Positions 45,518 through 58,201 of a stretch of DNA of 64,000 nucleotides are shown in pieces. Under the pieces are notes generated by a model. It was not told the DNA's origin and ran no database searches. It saw nothing but the letters and a program-made list of their open reading frames with translations. Position numbers and translations under genes: made by a program. The stretch is from Sandaracinaceae bacterium (GTDB lineage: Bacteria > Myxococcota_A > Polyangia > Polyangiales > JAFGIB01). The stretch is from assembly GCA_017881055.1 (NCBI GenBank), contig JADGRF010000009.1, positions 1 through 64,000 of the forward strand. The letters are read 5' to 3'. The first letter of the stretch is position 1, and each line of letters opens with the position of its first letter.

Positions 45518-45582
45518 ACCCTTACGCATGCGTGAGGGTTGTCTCTACTGCTCTACATAGAAGCTGTCTCGGGCGGTGTCAA
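45518..45582 (-). promoter_or_regulatory. isc/merR promoter and near-perfect palindromic operator
   Basis: On minus strand TTGACA (45582-45577)-N17-TATGTA (45559-45554), followed by ACCCTCACGCATGCGTAAGGGT (45539-45518), 22-bp palindrome with one mispair. Confidence 0.7.
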
Positions 45583-45674
45583 GCGGACCGGCGGCGGCCG
45601 ACACCCGTCAACCTCATGTTTTCGATGAGTTAGGCGCACCAAAACCGGGCACGCGTGTTGCGAGGAAGGTTCGA

Positions 45675-48209
45675 ATGCGGACCCTGCTTCCCGTCGCCGT
45701 CGCATTCCAGCTCGGGCTGCTCGCGGGTCCAGCGGTCGGCCTGGGTTCGTGGGCCGTGTGGATTGCACTCGCCTGCCTTGGGGTGGGCGGGGCTCTGTAC
45801 GCGGTCGCGCATGTGCAAGCCCCGGCACACACGCATTGGTCCCTGAGTGCCACGCTTGCGGTCGTCGCCGCGTTTGGAGCCGGCACTGCAGTGCACGAAC
45901 CGGAGCGCGGGCCGCCGCAGCTTCCGCCGGCCGGTATGGCGCGCTTCAACGGACTCGTCGAAGAGACGCAGTACGGCCAAGCCGGCGCCGCTCGTTCGCG
46001 CGTGCGTGTGTTCGGGGGTGCACGCATCGCGGATGGCGCGAAGCTCGCACCGGGCACCGAACTCTGGGTGCGTCCGTTTGCGTTGCCGGAAGGCGCGCAG
46101 GTCCGCGTGCTGGCGAGCATCGCGCCGCGCGTCGCGTTTCGAAATCCCACGCCGCACCCTGCGCTGCCGCTCGCCCACGGCACCGAGGGCGTCGCAACAT
46201 TACCCACCATCGATTCGTTTCAGGTCGAGCGTCACGCCTGGCCTTCGCGCCTACTCGATGCGGCGCGCTGTCAGGTTCGCAGCGTTCTCGATCGAACGCT
46301 GCCGCTGACGGCGGCAGCCGTCGCGCGCGCGTTGATCCTCGGGGATCCCGCCGCGCTCTCGGATGAAGATCAAGCCGAGGTGCGTGTCTCTGGCTTGGCC
46401 CACGTGTTCGCGGTCTCGGGCATGCATGTGACGCTACTCGCGGGCTCGTGCCTATGGCTGTTGGTGCAGATGCTCCTGCGAGTCGAGCGACTCGCGGCAC
46501 GCCTCGATGTGCGCAGGCTGGCGGCCGCGCTCGGCGTGCCGTGGACGCTCGCGCTCGCAGCCTTCACCGGTGGCTCCCCGAGCGGCTGGCGCGCCGCGAT
46601 CACCACCGCCATCGCCTGGACGGTGGTCGCGCTCGGGCGCAGGCCGGATCCGGTTGCAACCGCGTCGGCGGCCTGCCTCTTGTTCGCGGTCGTCGTGCCT
46701 GCCGATGCATTGCGACCCGCGTTCTTGCTGTCCGCGGCCGCGACCGCCGCAATCGTCGCCGCACCGCATGCAGTTGCAAGCTCGCTGCGCGATGTGCTCG
46801 TCGGCGCCGTCATGCTCAGTGTACGCACCTCGATCGCCACCGCGCCGATCGTGCTCTGGAGCTTTGGCAGCGTACCTATTGCGGGCGTGCTCGCGAATCT
46901 GCTGCTCGTGCCGCTTGGCTCGCTGCTCCTGGTCGTGAGCGCGCTGCATGCACTGGTCGCCGAGCTTTCCCCATTCGTCGCCGGGCTCAGCGCACCGCTC
47001 GTGTCGCTCGGCAGCCGGGCCTTCCTGGCCGGCTGCAGCGCCTTCGCGCGCACGGCGCCAGCGTTCACGTGGCCCGTGCTCGATCTCTTCCAGGGCGGCG
47101 TCATGTGCCTCGCAGTTTCTTCGTTGCTGCTGACACGAAGCGCGCGCGCACGCGCCTTCGTAGCGCTGTTCGGCGCGCTCGCTGTGCTCATGTTCGAGTG
47201 GCGGCTGCGCATCGTGGAACGCCCCCAGGGCACGTTGCGCGTGACGTTTCTCGACGTCGGGCAAGGTGACAGCGCGCTCGTCGACCTACCCGACGGTCGC
47301 TTGATGGTGATCGACGGCGGCGGCAGTCCCGAAGGCGGACCCGACCCCGGCGAGCGCGTACTGCTGCCGCTGCTGCGTGCGCGCCGGCGCGATCACGTCG
47401 ATGTTGCCGTGCTGTCGCATCCGCACCCGGATCACTACGGCGGTTTGCGTGCCTTGTCCGCGGCTCTGCCGATCAGCGAGCTCTGGGACAGCGGCCAGGC
47501 GGAGGCGGAAGTGGAGCTCGACACCGCAGGCACGGCCGCTCGCAAGCTGCTTGCCGATGCACGCGGGCGCGGCACGCGCGTGCTCTCTCCACACGAGCTG
47601 TGTGGACACCCGCGAAGCTACGGCGGCGCGCAGGTCGAGATCCTGTGGCCCTGTCCAAGCTACGACTCCGGCTACGATCCCAACGACAACTCACTGGTGC
47701 TGCGCATCCGCTACGGTCTGCGTACGTTTCTGTTCACGGGGGACATCGAAGCGCACGCCGAGGAACGGCTGCTCGCAGGCGCGGACACACCTCGGTTGAG
47801 CGCGGACGTGCTCAAGGTGCCACACCACGGATCGCGAACGTCGAGCGGCTCGGCGCTGCTGCAGGCGGTGGCACCGAGCGTCGCCGTGATCAGCGCGGGC
47901 GCGGTGAACCGCTTCGGACACCCGCACGCCGAGGTGCTCGAACGCCTGCACGCGCGAGTCCCCGACGTCATCGATCTCGGCTTGCGCGGCGGCACCGTGG
48001 TCAGCACCGACGGCCACGAGCTGCGCGTGCTGGACCTACGGTCAGGTGAACGGTTGACTCCAATTCCGCCGCGCGACTTCGCGCAGAGCGCTGGCACGTC
48101 GAGTCTGCGCAGCTGCACGTCGACTCAGAGCCGACCGCGCACGAAGACGGCGGCCGAGCTACTGGAAACCTCGACGTCGACACCGAACGGAGCGGCCGAG
48201 ATCAAATAA
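45675..48209 (+). CDS. comEC: ComEC/Rec2-type DNA uptake channel with MBL domain
   Basis: LILGDPAALSDEDQAEVRVSGLAHVFAVSGMHVTLLAG; FLDVGQGDSALVDLPDGRLMVIDGGG; LSHPHPDHYGGL; LKVPHHGSRTSSG. Confidence 0.92.
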   Translation: MRTLLPVAVAFQLGLLAGPAVGLGSWAVWIALACLGVGGALYAVAHVQAPAHTHWSLSATLAVVAAFGAGTAVHEPERGPPQLPPAGMARFNGLVEETQYGQAGAARSRVRVFGGARIADGAKLAPGTELWVRPFALPEGAQVRVLASIAPRVAFRNPTPHPALPLAHGTEGVATLPTIDSFQVERHAWPSRLLDAARCQVRSVLDRTLPLTAAAVARALILGDPAALSDEDQAEVRVSGLAHVFAVSGMHVTLLAGSCLWLLVQMLLRVERLAARLDVRRLAAALGVPWTLALAAFTGGSPSGWRAAITTAIAWTVVALGRRPDPVATASAACLLFAVVVPADALRPAFLLSAAATAAIVAAPHAVASSLRDVLVGAVMLSVRTSIATAPIVLWSFGSVPIAGVLANLLLVPLGSLLLVVSALHALVAELSPFVAGLSAPLVSLGSRAFLAGCSAFARTAPAFTWPVLDLFQGGVMCLAVSSLLLTRSARARAFVALFGALAVLMFEWRLRIVERPQGTLRVTFLDVGQGDSALVDLPDGRLMVIDGGGSPEGGPDPGERVLLPLLRARRRDHVDVAVLSHPHPDHYGGLRALSAALPISELWDSGQAEAEVELDTAGTAARKLLADARGRGTRVLSPHELCGHPRSYGGAQVEILWPCPSYDSGYDPNDNSLVLRIRYGLRTFLFTGDIEAHAEERLLAGADTPRLSADVLKVPHHGSRTSSGSALLQAVAPSVAVISAGAVNRFGHPHAEVLERLHARVPDVIDLGLRGGTVVSTDGHELRVLDLRSGERLTPIPPRDFAQSAGTSSLRSCTSTQSRPRTKTAAELLETSTSTPNGAAEIK

Positions 48210-49174
48210 ACGCCGCCGGCGAGCGCGAGCACGCCGCCTGCCAAGGCGAGGCCGCTTCCAGCGTTGAAATGCGCCTCGTGCGCACACTCCATCGGCGTAT
48301 CGAGCTTGCCGGTGCAGCGACTGTTGTTTGCCAGAGCCGCCAGCGGCAGCGCGATCAGCGGGGCCGCCGCCACGATCAAGGCGCCCGCCGCCACGTAGTT
48401 CCACGCGGATCGCGCTGCGGGCCTGCCGGACTCGTTCAAGTGAGGGGCAGGCGTCAGCGTGAGCTCGACCGGCGCCACCACACCGGACGCAACCTTCACC
48501 TCACGCTGCTCGCCTACGAAGCCGCTCAGCGTGGCAGACACCACGTGCGCGCCAGGCTTCACGCGATGCTCGCTGGGCGCGCCACCCGCAATCGCACCAT
48601 CGATGTAAACGAGACTGTCAGTTGGCACGGTCCGAACTTGCAGCAGGCCGTCGCCGCCCAGCTCGAGCGCGCTGCGCGCGGCCACGATCGCGGAGGCCAC
48701 CGCAGCCGCGACGTCGGTCCCGTTCACGCTCGCGCGTCCTTCACCCGATGCACCCGCAGCGTTGCCGAGGAGCGCGTGCACCGCCTCCGCCCGGTTACTT
48801 CCGGAATTGACGACGACTCGCAGCGTCAACGCGTACGCCGTTCGCGCGCTACGCGCGGCTTGGCCCAGGCAGAGCGCGGCGCGACACGCGGACAGCCCTG
48901 CGTCCAGACTTGTCGCATCGAGCGATGCCGCTTGCAGCTCGGCCTGCGCGATACCCGACGACGCCTGCGCACGGAACTCGGGCTGCTCGCTGGCGTTCGG
49001 AGCCAGCAAAAGCACGCTGCGTCCGTCCCCGCGCGCGTCGGCGCTGGCGACGCGCACGAAAGAAGCGGCGAGCAGCAGCGCAAGGAACCACGTGGCCGCG
49101 AGCTGTCCGACCTGCCTGGGCGACTCGCGCTGTCGTCCATGCAGCGCGTCTCGGGGAAGTCGAGCCAGGTCCAC
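48125..49174 (-). CDS. PEGA-domain secreted protein with C-terminal TM helices
   Basis: Signal-like LAATWFLALLLAASFVRVASA; LLQVRTVPTDSLVYIDGAIAGGAPSEHRVKPGAHVVSATLSGF. No ATG close to the signal peptide; start (GTG 49174?) uncertain. Confidence 0.65.
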   Translation of the reverse strand: MDLARLPRDALHGRQRESPRQVGQLAATWFLALLLAASFVRVASADARGDGRSVLLLAPNASEQPEFRAQASSGIAQAELQAASLDATSLDAGLSACRAALCLGQAARSARTAYALTLRVVVNSGSNRAEAVHALLGNAAGASGEGRASVNGTDVAAAVASAIVAARSALELGGDGLLQVRTVPTDSLVYIDGAIAGGAPSEHRVKPGAHVVSATLSGFVGEQREVKVASGVVAPVELTLTPAPHLNESGRPAARSAWNYVAAGALIVAAAPLIALPLAALANNSRCTGKLDTPMECAHEAHFNAGSGLALAGGVLALAGGVYLISAAPFGVDVEVSSSSAAVFVRGRL

Positions 49175-49441
49175 ATCTTGTCCGGCGCCCTGGCTGCTTC
49201 GCCGAACGAGAGCGGTGGCACAACGGGCCCGCCGGCCGCCGTCGTGTGGCTCTCGCCGCCACCCGCGAGCGAAGTCAAGCTGCTCAGCAGCGCGAACGCA
49301 GAGAGACCGAGCGTCTGCGTCTTCCACCACGTGGAGCGAGCCAACCATTGCGGCACCATTCGTCGTGACGCCCGGCGACCGCGAGCGAACGGACAGGTCG
49401 TACCAGCTATCCCCAGCGCAAACAACGGACGCCGTTGTCCG

Positions 49442-50506
49442 TTAGAGTGACCCGGAAAGCGAGACAGTGCCGAAGCCAATGTCCGCATGCATGCTGCCGT
49501 CACTGGCTGCGCCCGTGTCGGTGTGGCTGCCAAGGACGAGCCAAATCACGGCTGCGCCGATCAGCGCGCCAGAGACGGCGTAGTACGCGACGCTGGGCGC
49601 CACGCTGGTGCGGCGCACCGCGCAACGTCCGGCTGCATCCGCATGGGCGCAGTAGCCGCTTCCGGTCAGCAGGCGCACGGTGGTCGCTGAAGCAATCGCA
49701 ACCCCGGACACACCCAGGGCGATCGGCAGAATCACCCAGCCGGGGCCACGCGGATCGCCGGACTGGTTAACCGCGACGGCGCCCTGCGCGCTCGGTGCGA
49801 CCGGCGTCTCGAGCTGCGCCGGCGAGAGTGCAACCCGTACGTCGAGCTTGCGGTCCGCGGCCGGCACGTCGAGCTCCTGCTCGCTCGTGAGGTAGCCATT
49901 CGCTTTCACGCGCAAGCGGTGTGGACCGGGTGTGACCGCCGCGCGATACGGCACCGTCCCGACGGGGCGCTCGTCGAGCTCGAGCTGAGCGCCCTCGGGC
50001 GTACCATCCACGCGAAGCCACGGCCCCGGACCGAGCAGCTGCAACGCTCGCGCTTCCAAGAGAGCTCGTGTGGTGGCGCCGCGAACGTCGCCGGAATCGA
50101 TCTCGGCTTCACCTTCGTACGCGTGAGCATCGCGCGCGAGAAGACGCACCCGCACCTTCGCGACAGCCGTGGTATCGTCGAGCTCGGCGGTCGCGGTCAG
50201 CTCCGCCGCGCCGGCGCGCAAGAGACGGGTCGCGCAGCCGCGATCCTCGCAGCGGTCTCCCGGCAAGCGCTTGGCCCGTGCAGCCTGGAAGTCGACGACT
50301 TCGAGCCCTTGCATCGACAGCGCATCGGTCAGCGCAGCCAGCGCCGCGACCTCGGCCGCGTGCTGATTGCTAGCCATTTGAGTCATGGCCGGCAACGGCA
50401 CGACGATCACCCGCTGAGACTGCGCGCGCGCGAGGCTAGGCGTGCCCGCGCAAAGCAGGAGCGCACTAGTGATCGCCGCTGTGATGAAAGTCCGAGCGCT
50501 CCGCAT
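49442..50506 (-). CDS. PEGA-domain secreted protein, paralog of the preceding
   Basis: Signal peptide ITSALLLCAGTPSLARA; WLRVDGTPEGAQLELDERPVGTVPYRAAVTPGPHRLRVKANGYLTSEQEL; TM helices. Confidence 0.75.
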   Translation of the reverse strand: MRSARTFITAAITSALLLCAGTPSLARAQSQRVIVVPLPAMTQMASNQHAAEVAALAALTDALSMQGLEVVDFQAARAKRLPGDRCEDRGCATRLLRAGAAELTATAELDDTTAVAKVRVRLLARDAHAYEGEAEIDSGDVRGATTRALLEARALQLLGPGPWLRVDGTPEGAQLELDERPVGTVPYRAAVTPGPHRLRVKANGYLTSEQELDVPAADRKLDVRVALSPAQLETPVAPSAQGAVAVNQSGDPRGPGWVILPIALGVSGVAIASATTVRLLTGSGYCAHADAAGRCAVRRTSVAPSVAYYAVSGALIGAAVIWLVLGSHTDTGAASDGSMHADIGFGTVSLSGSL

Positions 50507-50598
50507 GTCCAGCCCCGAGGGCGCGGCCGATCGTCACCCACCTGTTTGCGCGGAGCAAGCTCCAAAACCAACACCAAGACCTGTACACTCCGCAGCGA

Positions 50599-52521
<1,923 letters not shown>

Positions 52522-52527
52522 CCGAGT

Positions 52528-53658
52528 TCAGAGCGCTTTTTCGTACACGCGGTACTTCTTGTACAGCTTCGAGCGCATCGAGCGGATCAGCAGGTTCACG
52601 GGCGCGTTGTCTTCCAGCGTCCACGACAGCTCGCCCCACTCCACGCCCAGCTTGCGTCCGCGCTTCTGGATCTCCGCGACCATCGCGAGCGACAACGCGC
52701 CGTAGCGCTTCACGCCACGGAAGTCTTTCTTGATGCCGAGCAAGCACAAGCGCGCCGTCTTCGGCGTCTTCACCTTCAGGCGATACAACAGCTTCGCCCA
52801 CCCGAACGGAAACAGCTTGCCGCCCAGGTCGCGTGCCGCTTCGTTCAAGTTCGGCAGCGCGATGCACATGGCCGCAGGCTGACCGTTGATCTCCGCGATC
52901 AACGACAGCTCCTGTTCCAAGACCAGCTTCAACCCCTCGACGGCCTTCTTGCCCTCGGTGGGCGTGAGCGACACGTGACCCCAGTTGTCGCGCCAAGCGT
53001 CGTCTTGAATGTCGAGCACCAGGCGCAGCTCTTCTTCGATGTTCTTCGGGTTCAGCGTGCGCAGCTTCACTTCCGGCAACGCCAGGATCTCGGCGTGCGC
53101 TTTGGCCGCGCGCGGCGGCAGCTCGTCGACGTCGTAGCGCCAGCAGAACAGGTCCTTCACCTTCGTGAGCCCGCACGCCTCGACGATCGCGCCCTGGTAC
53201 GGCATGTGATGGCTCATCATGATCATGGGCGGCGTATCGAAGCCCTCGACCAAGATGCCGATCTCCTCGTTGATCGAGAGCGACATCGGCCCACGGATGC
53301 GCTTCATGCCACGCGCACGCACCCACGACTCGGCCGCTTGCATCAGCGCCTGGCCAACGGCCGGGTCGTCGATCGTGTCGAAAAATCCGAAGAAGCCGGT
53401 CTCGTCGTTCCAGCGCTTCAAGTGCTCTTGATCGACCTGCGCCGAGATGCGGCCGGCGAGCTTGCCGTCTTTCCACGCGGTGAAGAACGTGACCTCGGCG
53501 TGCTCGAAGAACGCGTTCTTGCTCGGCGAGAGCTGCTCCTTCGCCATGAAGTCGAGCGCTGGAATCCAGACCTTGTCGTTGCCGAACACGACGTGCGGCA
53601 CGCGGATGAAGTCGTTCAGGTCGCGTCCGGGTGCGTGCTGTCGAATCTCGATCGCCAT
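52528..53658 (-). CDS. GNAT-like N-acetyltransferase family protein
   Basis: FFTAWKDGKLAGRISAQVDQEH...GFFGFFDTIDDPAVGQALMQAAESWVRARGMKRIRGPMSLSINEEIGILVEGFDTPP. Confidence 0.7.
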   Translation of the reverse strand: MAIEIRQHAPGRDLNDFIRVPHVVFGNDKVWIPALDFMAKEQLSPSKNAFFEHAEVTFFTAWKDGKLAGRISAQVDQEHLKRWNDETGFFGFFDTIDDPAVGQALMQAAESWVRARGMKRIRGPMSLSINEEIGILVEGFDTPPMIMMSHHMPYQGAIVEACGLTKVKDLFCWRYDVDELPPRAAKAHAEILALPEVKLRTLNPKNIEEELRLVLDIQDDAWRDNWGHVSLTPTEGKKAVEGLKLVLEQELSLIAEINGQPAAMCIALPNLNEAARDLGGKLFPFGWAKLLYRLKVKTPKTARLCLLGIKKDFRGVKRYGALSLAMVAEIQKRGRKLGVEWGELSWTLEDNAPVNLLIRSMRSKLYKKYRVYEKAL

Positions 53659-53686
53659 GTGCAGTGCCTTTAGCGCGGTCGCGTTC

Positions 53687-55114
53687 CTATTTCAACTTGA
53701 GCGGCCCGACCATCTCTTCGGGTCGCACCGCCAGATCGAACTCTTCGCCTGACAGAAGCCCGAGCTCGATCACCGCTTCACGCAACGTGCCGCCAGTCTT
53801 GTGCGCGTGCTTGGCGACCTTCGCGGCGTTGTCGTAGCCAATCTTCGGGTTGAGCGCGGTCACGAGCATCAGCGAGTTGCGCAAGTTCTTCTCGAGCACC
53901 GCGCGGTTGGGCTCGATGCCCTGCGCGCAGTGGTGCTCGAAGCTCTCGCAGGCATCCGCGAGCAGCTGCACCGACTGCAAGAAGTTGTAGGCGATCACGG
54001 GCTTGAACACGTTCAGCTCGAAATTGCCCTGACTGCCCGCGAAGCCGATGGTGGCGTCGTTGCCGAAGACCTGGCACGCGACCATGGTCATCGCTTCGCA
54101 CTGCGTCGGGTTCACTTTGCCCGGCATGATCGAGGAGCCCGGCTCGTTCTCCGGAATCGTGATCTCGCCGATGCCCGAGCGCGGACCCGAGGCGAGCCAG
54201 CGCACGTCGTTCGCGATCTTCATGCACGCCGCCGCCAGCTGCTTCAGCGCGCCGCTCGCGGCGATGAAGCCATCGTGGCAGGCGAGCGCTTGGAACTTGT
54301 TCGGGGCCGAGCTGAACTGCGTGCCAGCGATCTCGGTGATCTTCTTCGCCGCCACCTCGCCGTAGCGCGGATGCGCATTGAGACCCGTCCCGACCGCTGT
54401 GCCACCGATGGCCAGCTCGCGCAGCTGCGGCAGCGTGACCTCGATCGACTTCACCGCGTTGTCGAGCTGCGCTACCCAGCCGCTGATCTCCTGACCGAGC
54501 GTGACCGGCGTTGCGTCCTGCAGATGGGTGCGGCCGATCTTGATGATCCCCATGTACTCGTCGGCCTTCTTGGCCAGCGTGTCGCGCAGCGGCTTGATGC
54601 GCGGCAAGAGGTAGTTCTCGACGCGCATGACCGCCGCGATGTGCATGGCTGTCGGGAACGTGTCGTTGCTCGACTGCGACTTGTTGACGTGATCGTTCGG
54701 ATGCACGGGCTTCTTGCTGCCCAGCTCACCGCCGGCCATTTCGATCGCGCGGTTCGAGATCACCTCGTTCACGTTCATGTTCGACTGCGTGCCCGAGCCG
54801 GTCTGCCACACGACCAGCGGGAAGTGGTCGTCGAGCTTGCCGGCGATCACTTCGTCGGCGGCGCGCGCGATCAGCTCGGCGGTCTTCGCATCGAGCACGC
54901 CGAGCTCGGCGTTAGCCTGCGCGGCACCCTTCTTCAGGATCCCAAACGCCTTGACGAGCTCGAGCGGCATGCGCTCCCAGCCGATCTTGAAGTGGATCAT
55001 CGAGCGAGCCGTCTGAGCGCCATAATACTTGTCGCTCGGGACCTCGATCGGACCCATCGAATCGGTCTCAATGCGCGTGGTCGTTGCCGTGGTCGTTCCG
55101 GTATCCCTGCCCAT
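53687..55114 (-). CDS. fumC: Class II fumarate hydratase
   Basis: [53 protein letters not shown]. Confidence 0.96.
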   Translation of the reverse strand: MGRDTGTTTATTTRIETDSMGPIEVPSDKYYGAQTARSMIHFKIGWERMPLELVKAFGILKKGAAQANAELGVLDAKTAELIARAADEVIAGKLDDHFPLVVWQTGSGTQSNMNVNEVISNRAIEMAGGELGSKKPVHPNDHVNKSQSSNDTFPTAMHIAAVMRVENYLLPRIKPLRDTLAKKADEYMGIIKIGRTHLQDATPVTLGQEISGWVAQLDNAVKSIEVTLPQLRELAIGGTAVGTGLNAHPRYGEVAAKKITEIAGTQFSSAPNKFQALACHDGFIAASGALKQLAAACMKIANDVRWLASGPRSGIGEITIPENEPGSSIMPGKVNPTQCEAMTMVACQVFGNDATIGFAGSQGNFELNVFKPVIAYNFLQSVQLLADACESFEHHCAQGIEPNRAVLEKNLRNSLMLVTALNPKIGYDNAAKVAKHAHKTGGTLREAVIELGLLSGEEFDLAVRPEEMVGPLKLK

Positions 55115-55280
55115 GACGAAAACCTCGCTGTACGAACCCCGCGGAGTGCCTGAAGCAGAGCGCCAGGTCTCGGGGTCGGGGAGTGTGCCACAAATCCCAC
55201 CGGTCGAGGACAAGGTCTCTCGCTCGTGTGCGATCCATTGGAATGCCGGACCGAGCGCGCTACATGATGCGCGCCGACTC

Positions 55281-58148
55281 ATGGCCATCGCGAATCGCCC
55301 GCCCCTCGCCTTTCTCGTCTTGCTGCTGACAGCGGCAGTGCCGTCCAGCGTCGGGCGCGCCGCGCCCGCAAAGCCGACGCCCAGCACAAGTGAGCTGCGC
55401 AGCCAGATCAGCGCGGTCGCAGCAAATACGAAGCTGCCGCAAGGTGCGATCGAGAGCCTCGGCTACCAGCTCGACGTCGCCGATCGGATCGAGCACACGT
55501 TCGCCCCGCAGTCGGAGGCGTGGCGCGCGCGCGCCGCGCGGATGATCGAGACCGCCAAGCAGGGGCGCGACCCGTTCGTGGAAGCGCGCGCTCAGATCCT
55601 CATGCGGGGCTACGTCTCGCCGATCTCACGCGCGCGCCAGGGCTACGCGATCAGCCTGCCGAAGGACTACGACCCAACGCGCGCGTACCCGTTGATGATC
55701 ACGCTGCACGGTGGCTCGGCCAACGGCAACTTGTTTCTGGGCGTCGTGCTCGGCAACAACATGAACTGGAAAGAGTACGACGCGCACCTGTGGGACGAGT
55801 TCTCGCCGCGCGTCGCCTCGAACTTCATCATGGTCGCGCCCGATGGCTTCGGCCAAGTGCTGTGGCGCTTCATGGGCGAGCAAGACGTGCTGGACGTGAT
55901 CGCCGACGTCGAGAAGCACTACCGCGTCGACGAAGATCGCGTGGTGCTGCTCGGGCTCTCGAACGGCGGGGTCGGCGCGTACAGCCTCGGCATGCGCCAC
56001 GCGTCGCTGTTCAGCGCGGTGCTCGCCATCGCGGGTGCGCCGAGCTGGATGCAATACGTCGGCGGCGCGATCGATCCGCTGCAGACCGAGCAGCTGCGTC
56101 CGCTGTCGGCCATGTCGCTGGCCGAGAACGCCATCAATACGGACTTTCGCTACTTCCACGGCCACGTGGACCCCGGGCCGATGCATCCGGCGTTCGTGGA
56201 GGAGTTCGGCAAGCAGATCGCCACGCTCGGCGTTCCTTATAAGGAGAAGTGGTTCGACGCCGGCCACGACCTGCTCAACTTGGTGCTGCGCAACGGCCGT
56301 CTGTTCGGTGAGCTGGAAAAGGTCGTGCGTAACCGGCACCCGAAGGAAGTGCGCGTGGTCACGGGCGACTACCGCGCCAACCGTCAGCACTGGGTCACCG
56401 TCACCGGCATCGAGCGCTTCCCTGCTCTGGCCCGCGTGCGCGCCGTGGACACGGATGCGCGCGTGCACGTCGAGACCAGCAACACGACGTCGCTCACGCT
56501 CGACTTGGATGACGCGCCGCTGACGGCGACTGATCACGGGTCGCACGGGTCGCACGGGTCGCACGTGGCGCGCGTGCCGCGCGTGGCAATCGAGATCGAC
56601 GGCCAAGTCGTCTACGACGGCGCGCGTGCCGCGCTCGCTAGCCCTGTCTCGCTCACGCGCAGCGCGGGTCACTGGCAACTCGGCGCTCCTGCGATCGCGA
56701 GCGGCAAGCTGCAGAAGAAGCTCGGCTTGTCGGGCCCGCTGACCGACGCCTACTACGACGCGATGCTGCACGTGTACGGCACCGCGATTCCGGAGCAGAC
56801 CGACGCGTTGCGCAAAGCGGCGCAGGCCGGCGCGCACGGCTGGCCGCTCTGGTTGTGGCGCGTCGATCAGGAAGTGCTGGCCGATACGGAGCTGACCGAC
56901 GAGCAGCTGCATACCCATCACGTGGTCCTGTACGGAACGCCGGGCAGCAACCGCGTGCTGTCGCGGATCGAGAAGCAACTACCCATTCACGTCGAGGCCG
57001 ACGCGGTGGTCGTCGGCCCCGAGCGCTACACGGGCAAAGAGGTCGGCACGCGCTTCATCTACCCGAACCCACTCGCACCCGAGCGCTACGTGATCGTGCA
57101 GGCTGCGGTGACGACCGCCGGCGTGGCGGCGGGCAATCAGCTCCCGGACTTCATCCCCGACTACGTGGTCTACGATCAGAGAGCCACGCGCACGCGCTCG
57201 CGCCTGGTGTTCGACAGCAACCATCCGCCGCTGGCGCTCGGCGTGTTCGATCAGCAGTGGCGCCTGGACCCGACGCACACCCAGAGCGCGATGCGTGCGG
57301 CAGCCGCCAACGCAAAGCTTCCGCAGCAGCATGGACCCGCGCTGCCCGCGCCGCGCCTCGCGAGCCACATCCCCGATGGCAACGACCCCGAGAGCGCGAA
57401 GACCGACCACTACCGCTCGCACTTGCCCGTGCCGGTCGCACCTGCCCTGCCGCCGCTGCCGACCAAGTTTTCAACTGACGCAACGAGCGTCACGGGCAAG
57501 GCCGCGCGCGAGATCGCGCGACGCGTCCAGACGTTCACGAACTACCGTGCGACCATCGCAGGCGCCGCGTGGACGCTCGACGACACTGCCGTCTGGTCGG
57601 TCCGCGACGACGCAGCGTGCCTGCGCGAGCTGGACAGTCTCGGCGTACACGTGAAGGCCTACAGCGGCGCGCTGCCGACTCCGGTCGCGGTGCCGCTGCG
57701 CATCGTGGGTGACGTCGATGGCGTGACGTTCGTGATGATGCACGCAGGCGCAGGCGGGGTCGTGTCGTGCGAGCTCGCCGCGCGCTTGGCCGTGGTCGCG
57801 CAGGTCGTCAAAGCCCACGGCGTGCACACGGTCTACGTGCTGAGCGCGTACCGCGATCACCCGTACCCGAGCTTTCACACGCTGGGACTCGCGCTCGATC
57901 TCGCGCGCTTCGACACCGACGCCGCCCAGTTGATTGTGAAAACCGATTTCATCATCGATCACGAGCACGAAACCTGCGACGGGCCTGCGCCCGCGACTGA
58001 AAAAGCCCGCACGCTGCGCGCGATCGCCTGCGATCTCGCGGCCACGCACCATTTTTCCTCGGTGCTCACGCCCAATTACAACGTGGGCCATCGTGATCAC
58101 TTCCATCTCGACGTCCGGCCCGACGATCCACGCTTGTTCCTGCGCTGA
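55281..58148 (+). CDS. Secreted esterase-like hydrolase fused to a C-terminal extensin/M15-like domain
   Basis: Signal peptide; [15 protein letters not shown]...[24 protein letters not shown]...AGHDLLN; C-term [50 protein letters not shown]...[11 protein letters not shown]. Confidence 0.75.
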   Translation: MAIANRPPLAFLVLLLTAAVPSSVGRAAPAKPTPSTSELRSQISAVAANTKLPQGAIESLGYQLDVADRIEHTFAPQSEAWRARAARMIETAKQGRDPFVEARAQILMRGYVSPISRARQGYAISLPKDYDPTRAYPLMITLHGGSANGNLFLGVVLGNNMNWKEYDAHLWDEFSPRVASNFIMVAPDGFGQVLWRFMGEQDVLDVIADVEKHYRVDEDRVVLLGLSNGGVGAYSLGMRHASLFSAVLAIAGAPSWMQYVGGAIDPLQTEQLRPLSAMSLAENAINTDFRYFHGHVDPGPMHPAFVEEFGKQIATLGVPYKEKWFDAGHDLLNLVLRNGRLFGELEKVVRNRHPKEVRVVTGDYRANRQHWVTVTGIERFPALARVRAVDTDARVHVETSNTTSLTLDLDDAPLTATDHGSHGSHGSHVARVPRVAIEIDGQVVYDGARAALASPVSLTRSAGHWQLGAPAIASGKLQKKLGLSGPLTDAYYDAMLHVYGTAIPEQTDALRKAAQAGAHGWPLWLWRVDQEVLADTELTDEQLHTHHVVLYGTPGSNRVLSRIEKQLPIHVEADAVVVGPERYTGKEVGTRFIYPNPLAPERYVIVQAAVTTAGVAAGNQLPDFIPDYVVYDQRATRTRSRLVFDSNHPPLALGVFDQQWRLDPTHTQSAMRAAAANAKLPQQHGPALPAPRLASHIPDGNDPESAKTDHYRSHLPVPVAPALPPLPTKFSTDATSVTGKAAREIARRVQTFTNYRATIAGAAWTLDDTAVWSVRDDAACLRELDSLGVHVKAYSGALPTPVAVPLRIVGDVDGVTFVMMHAGAGGVVSCELAARLAVVAQVVKAHGVHTVYVLSAYRDHPYPSFHTLGLALDLARFDTDAAQLIVKTDFIIDHEHETCDGPAPATEKARTLRAIACDLAATHHFSSVLTPNYNVGHRDHFHLDVRPDDPRLFLR

Positions 58149-58201
58149 GGCGCTGGCACAGTGGGCCCCTGATGCGACCTGCTTTTTGCGGAGGCCTTCC
58201 T

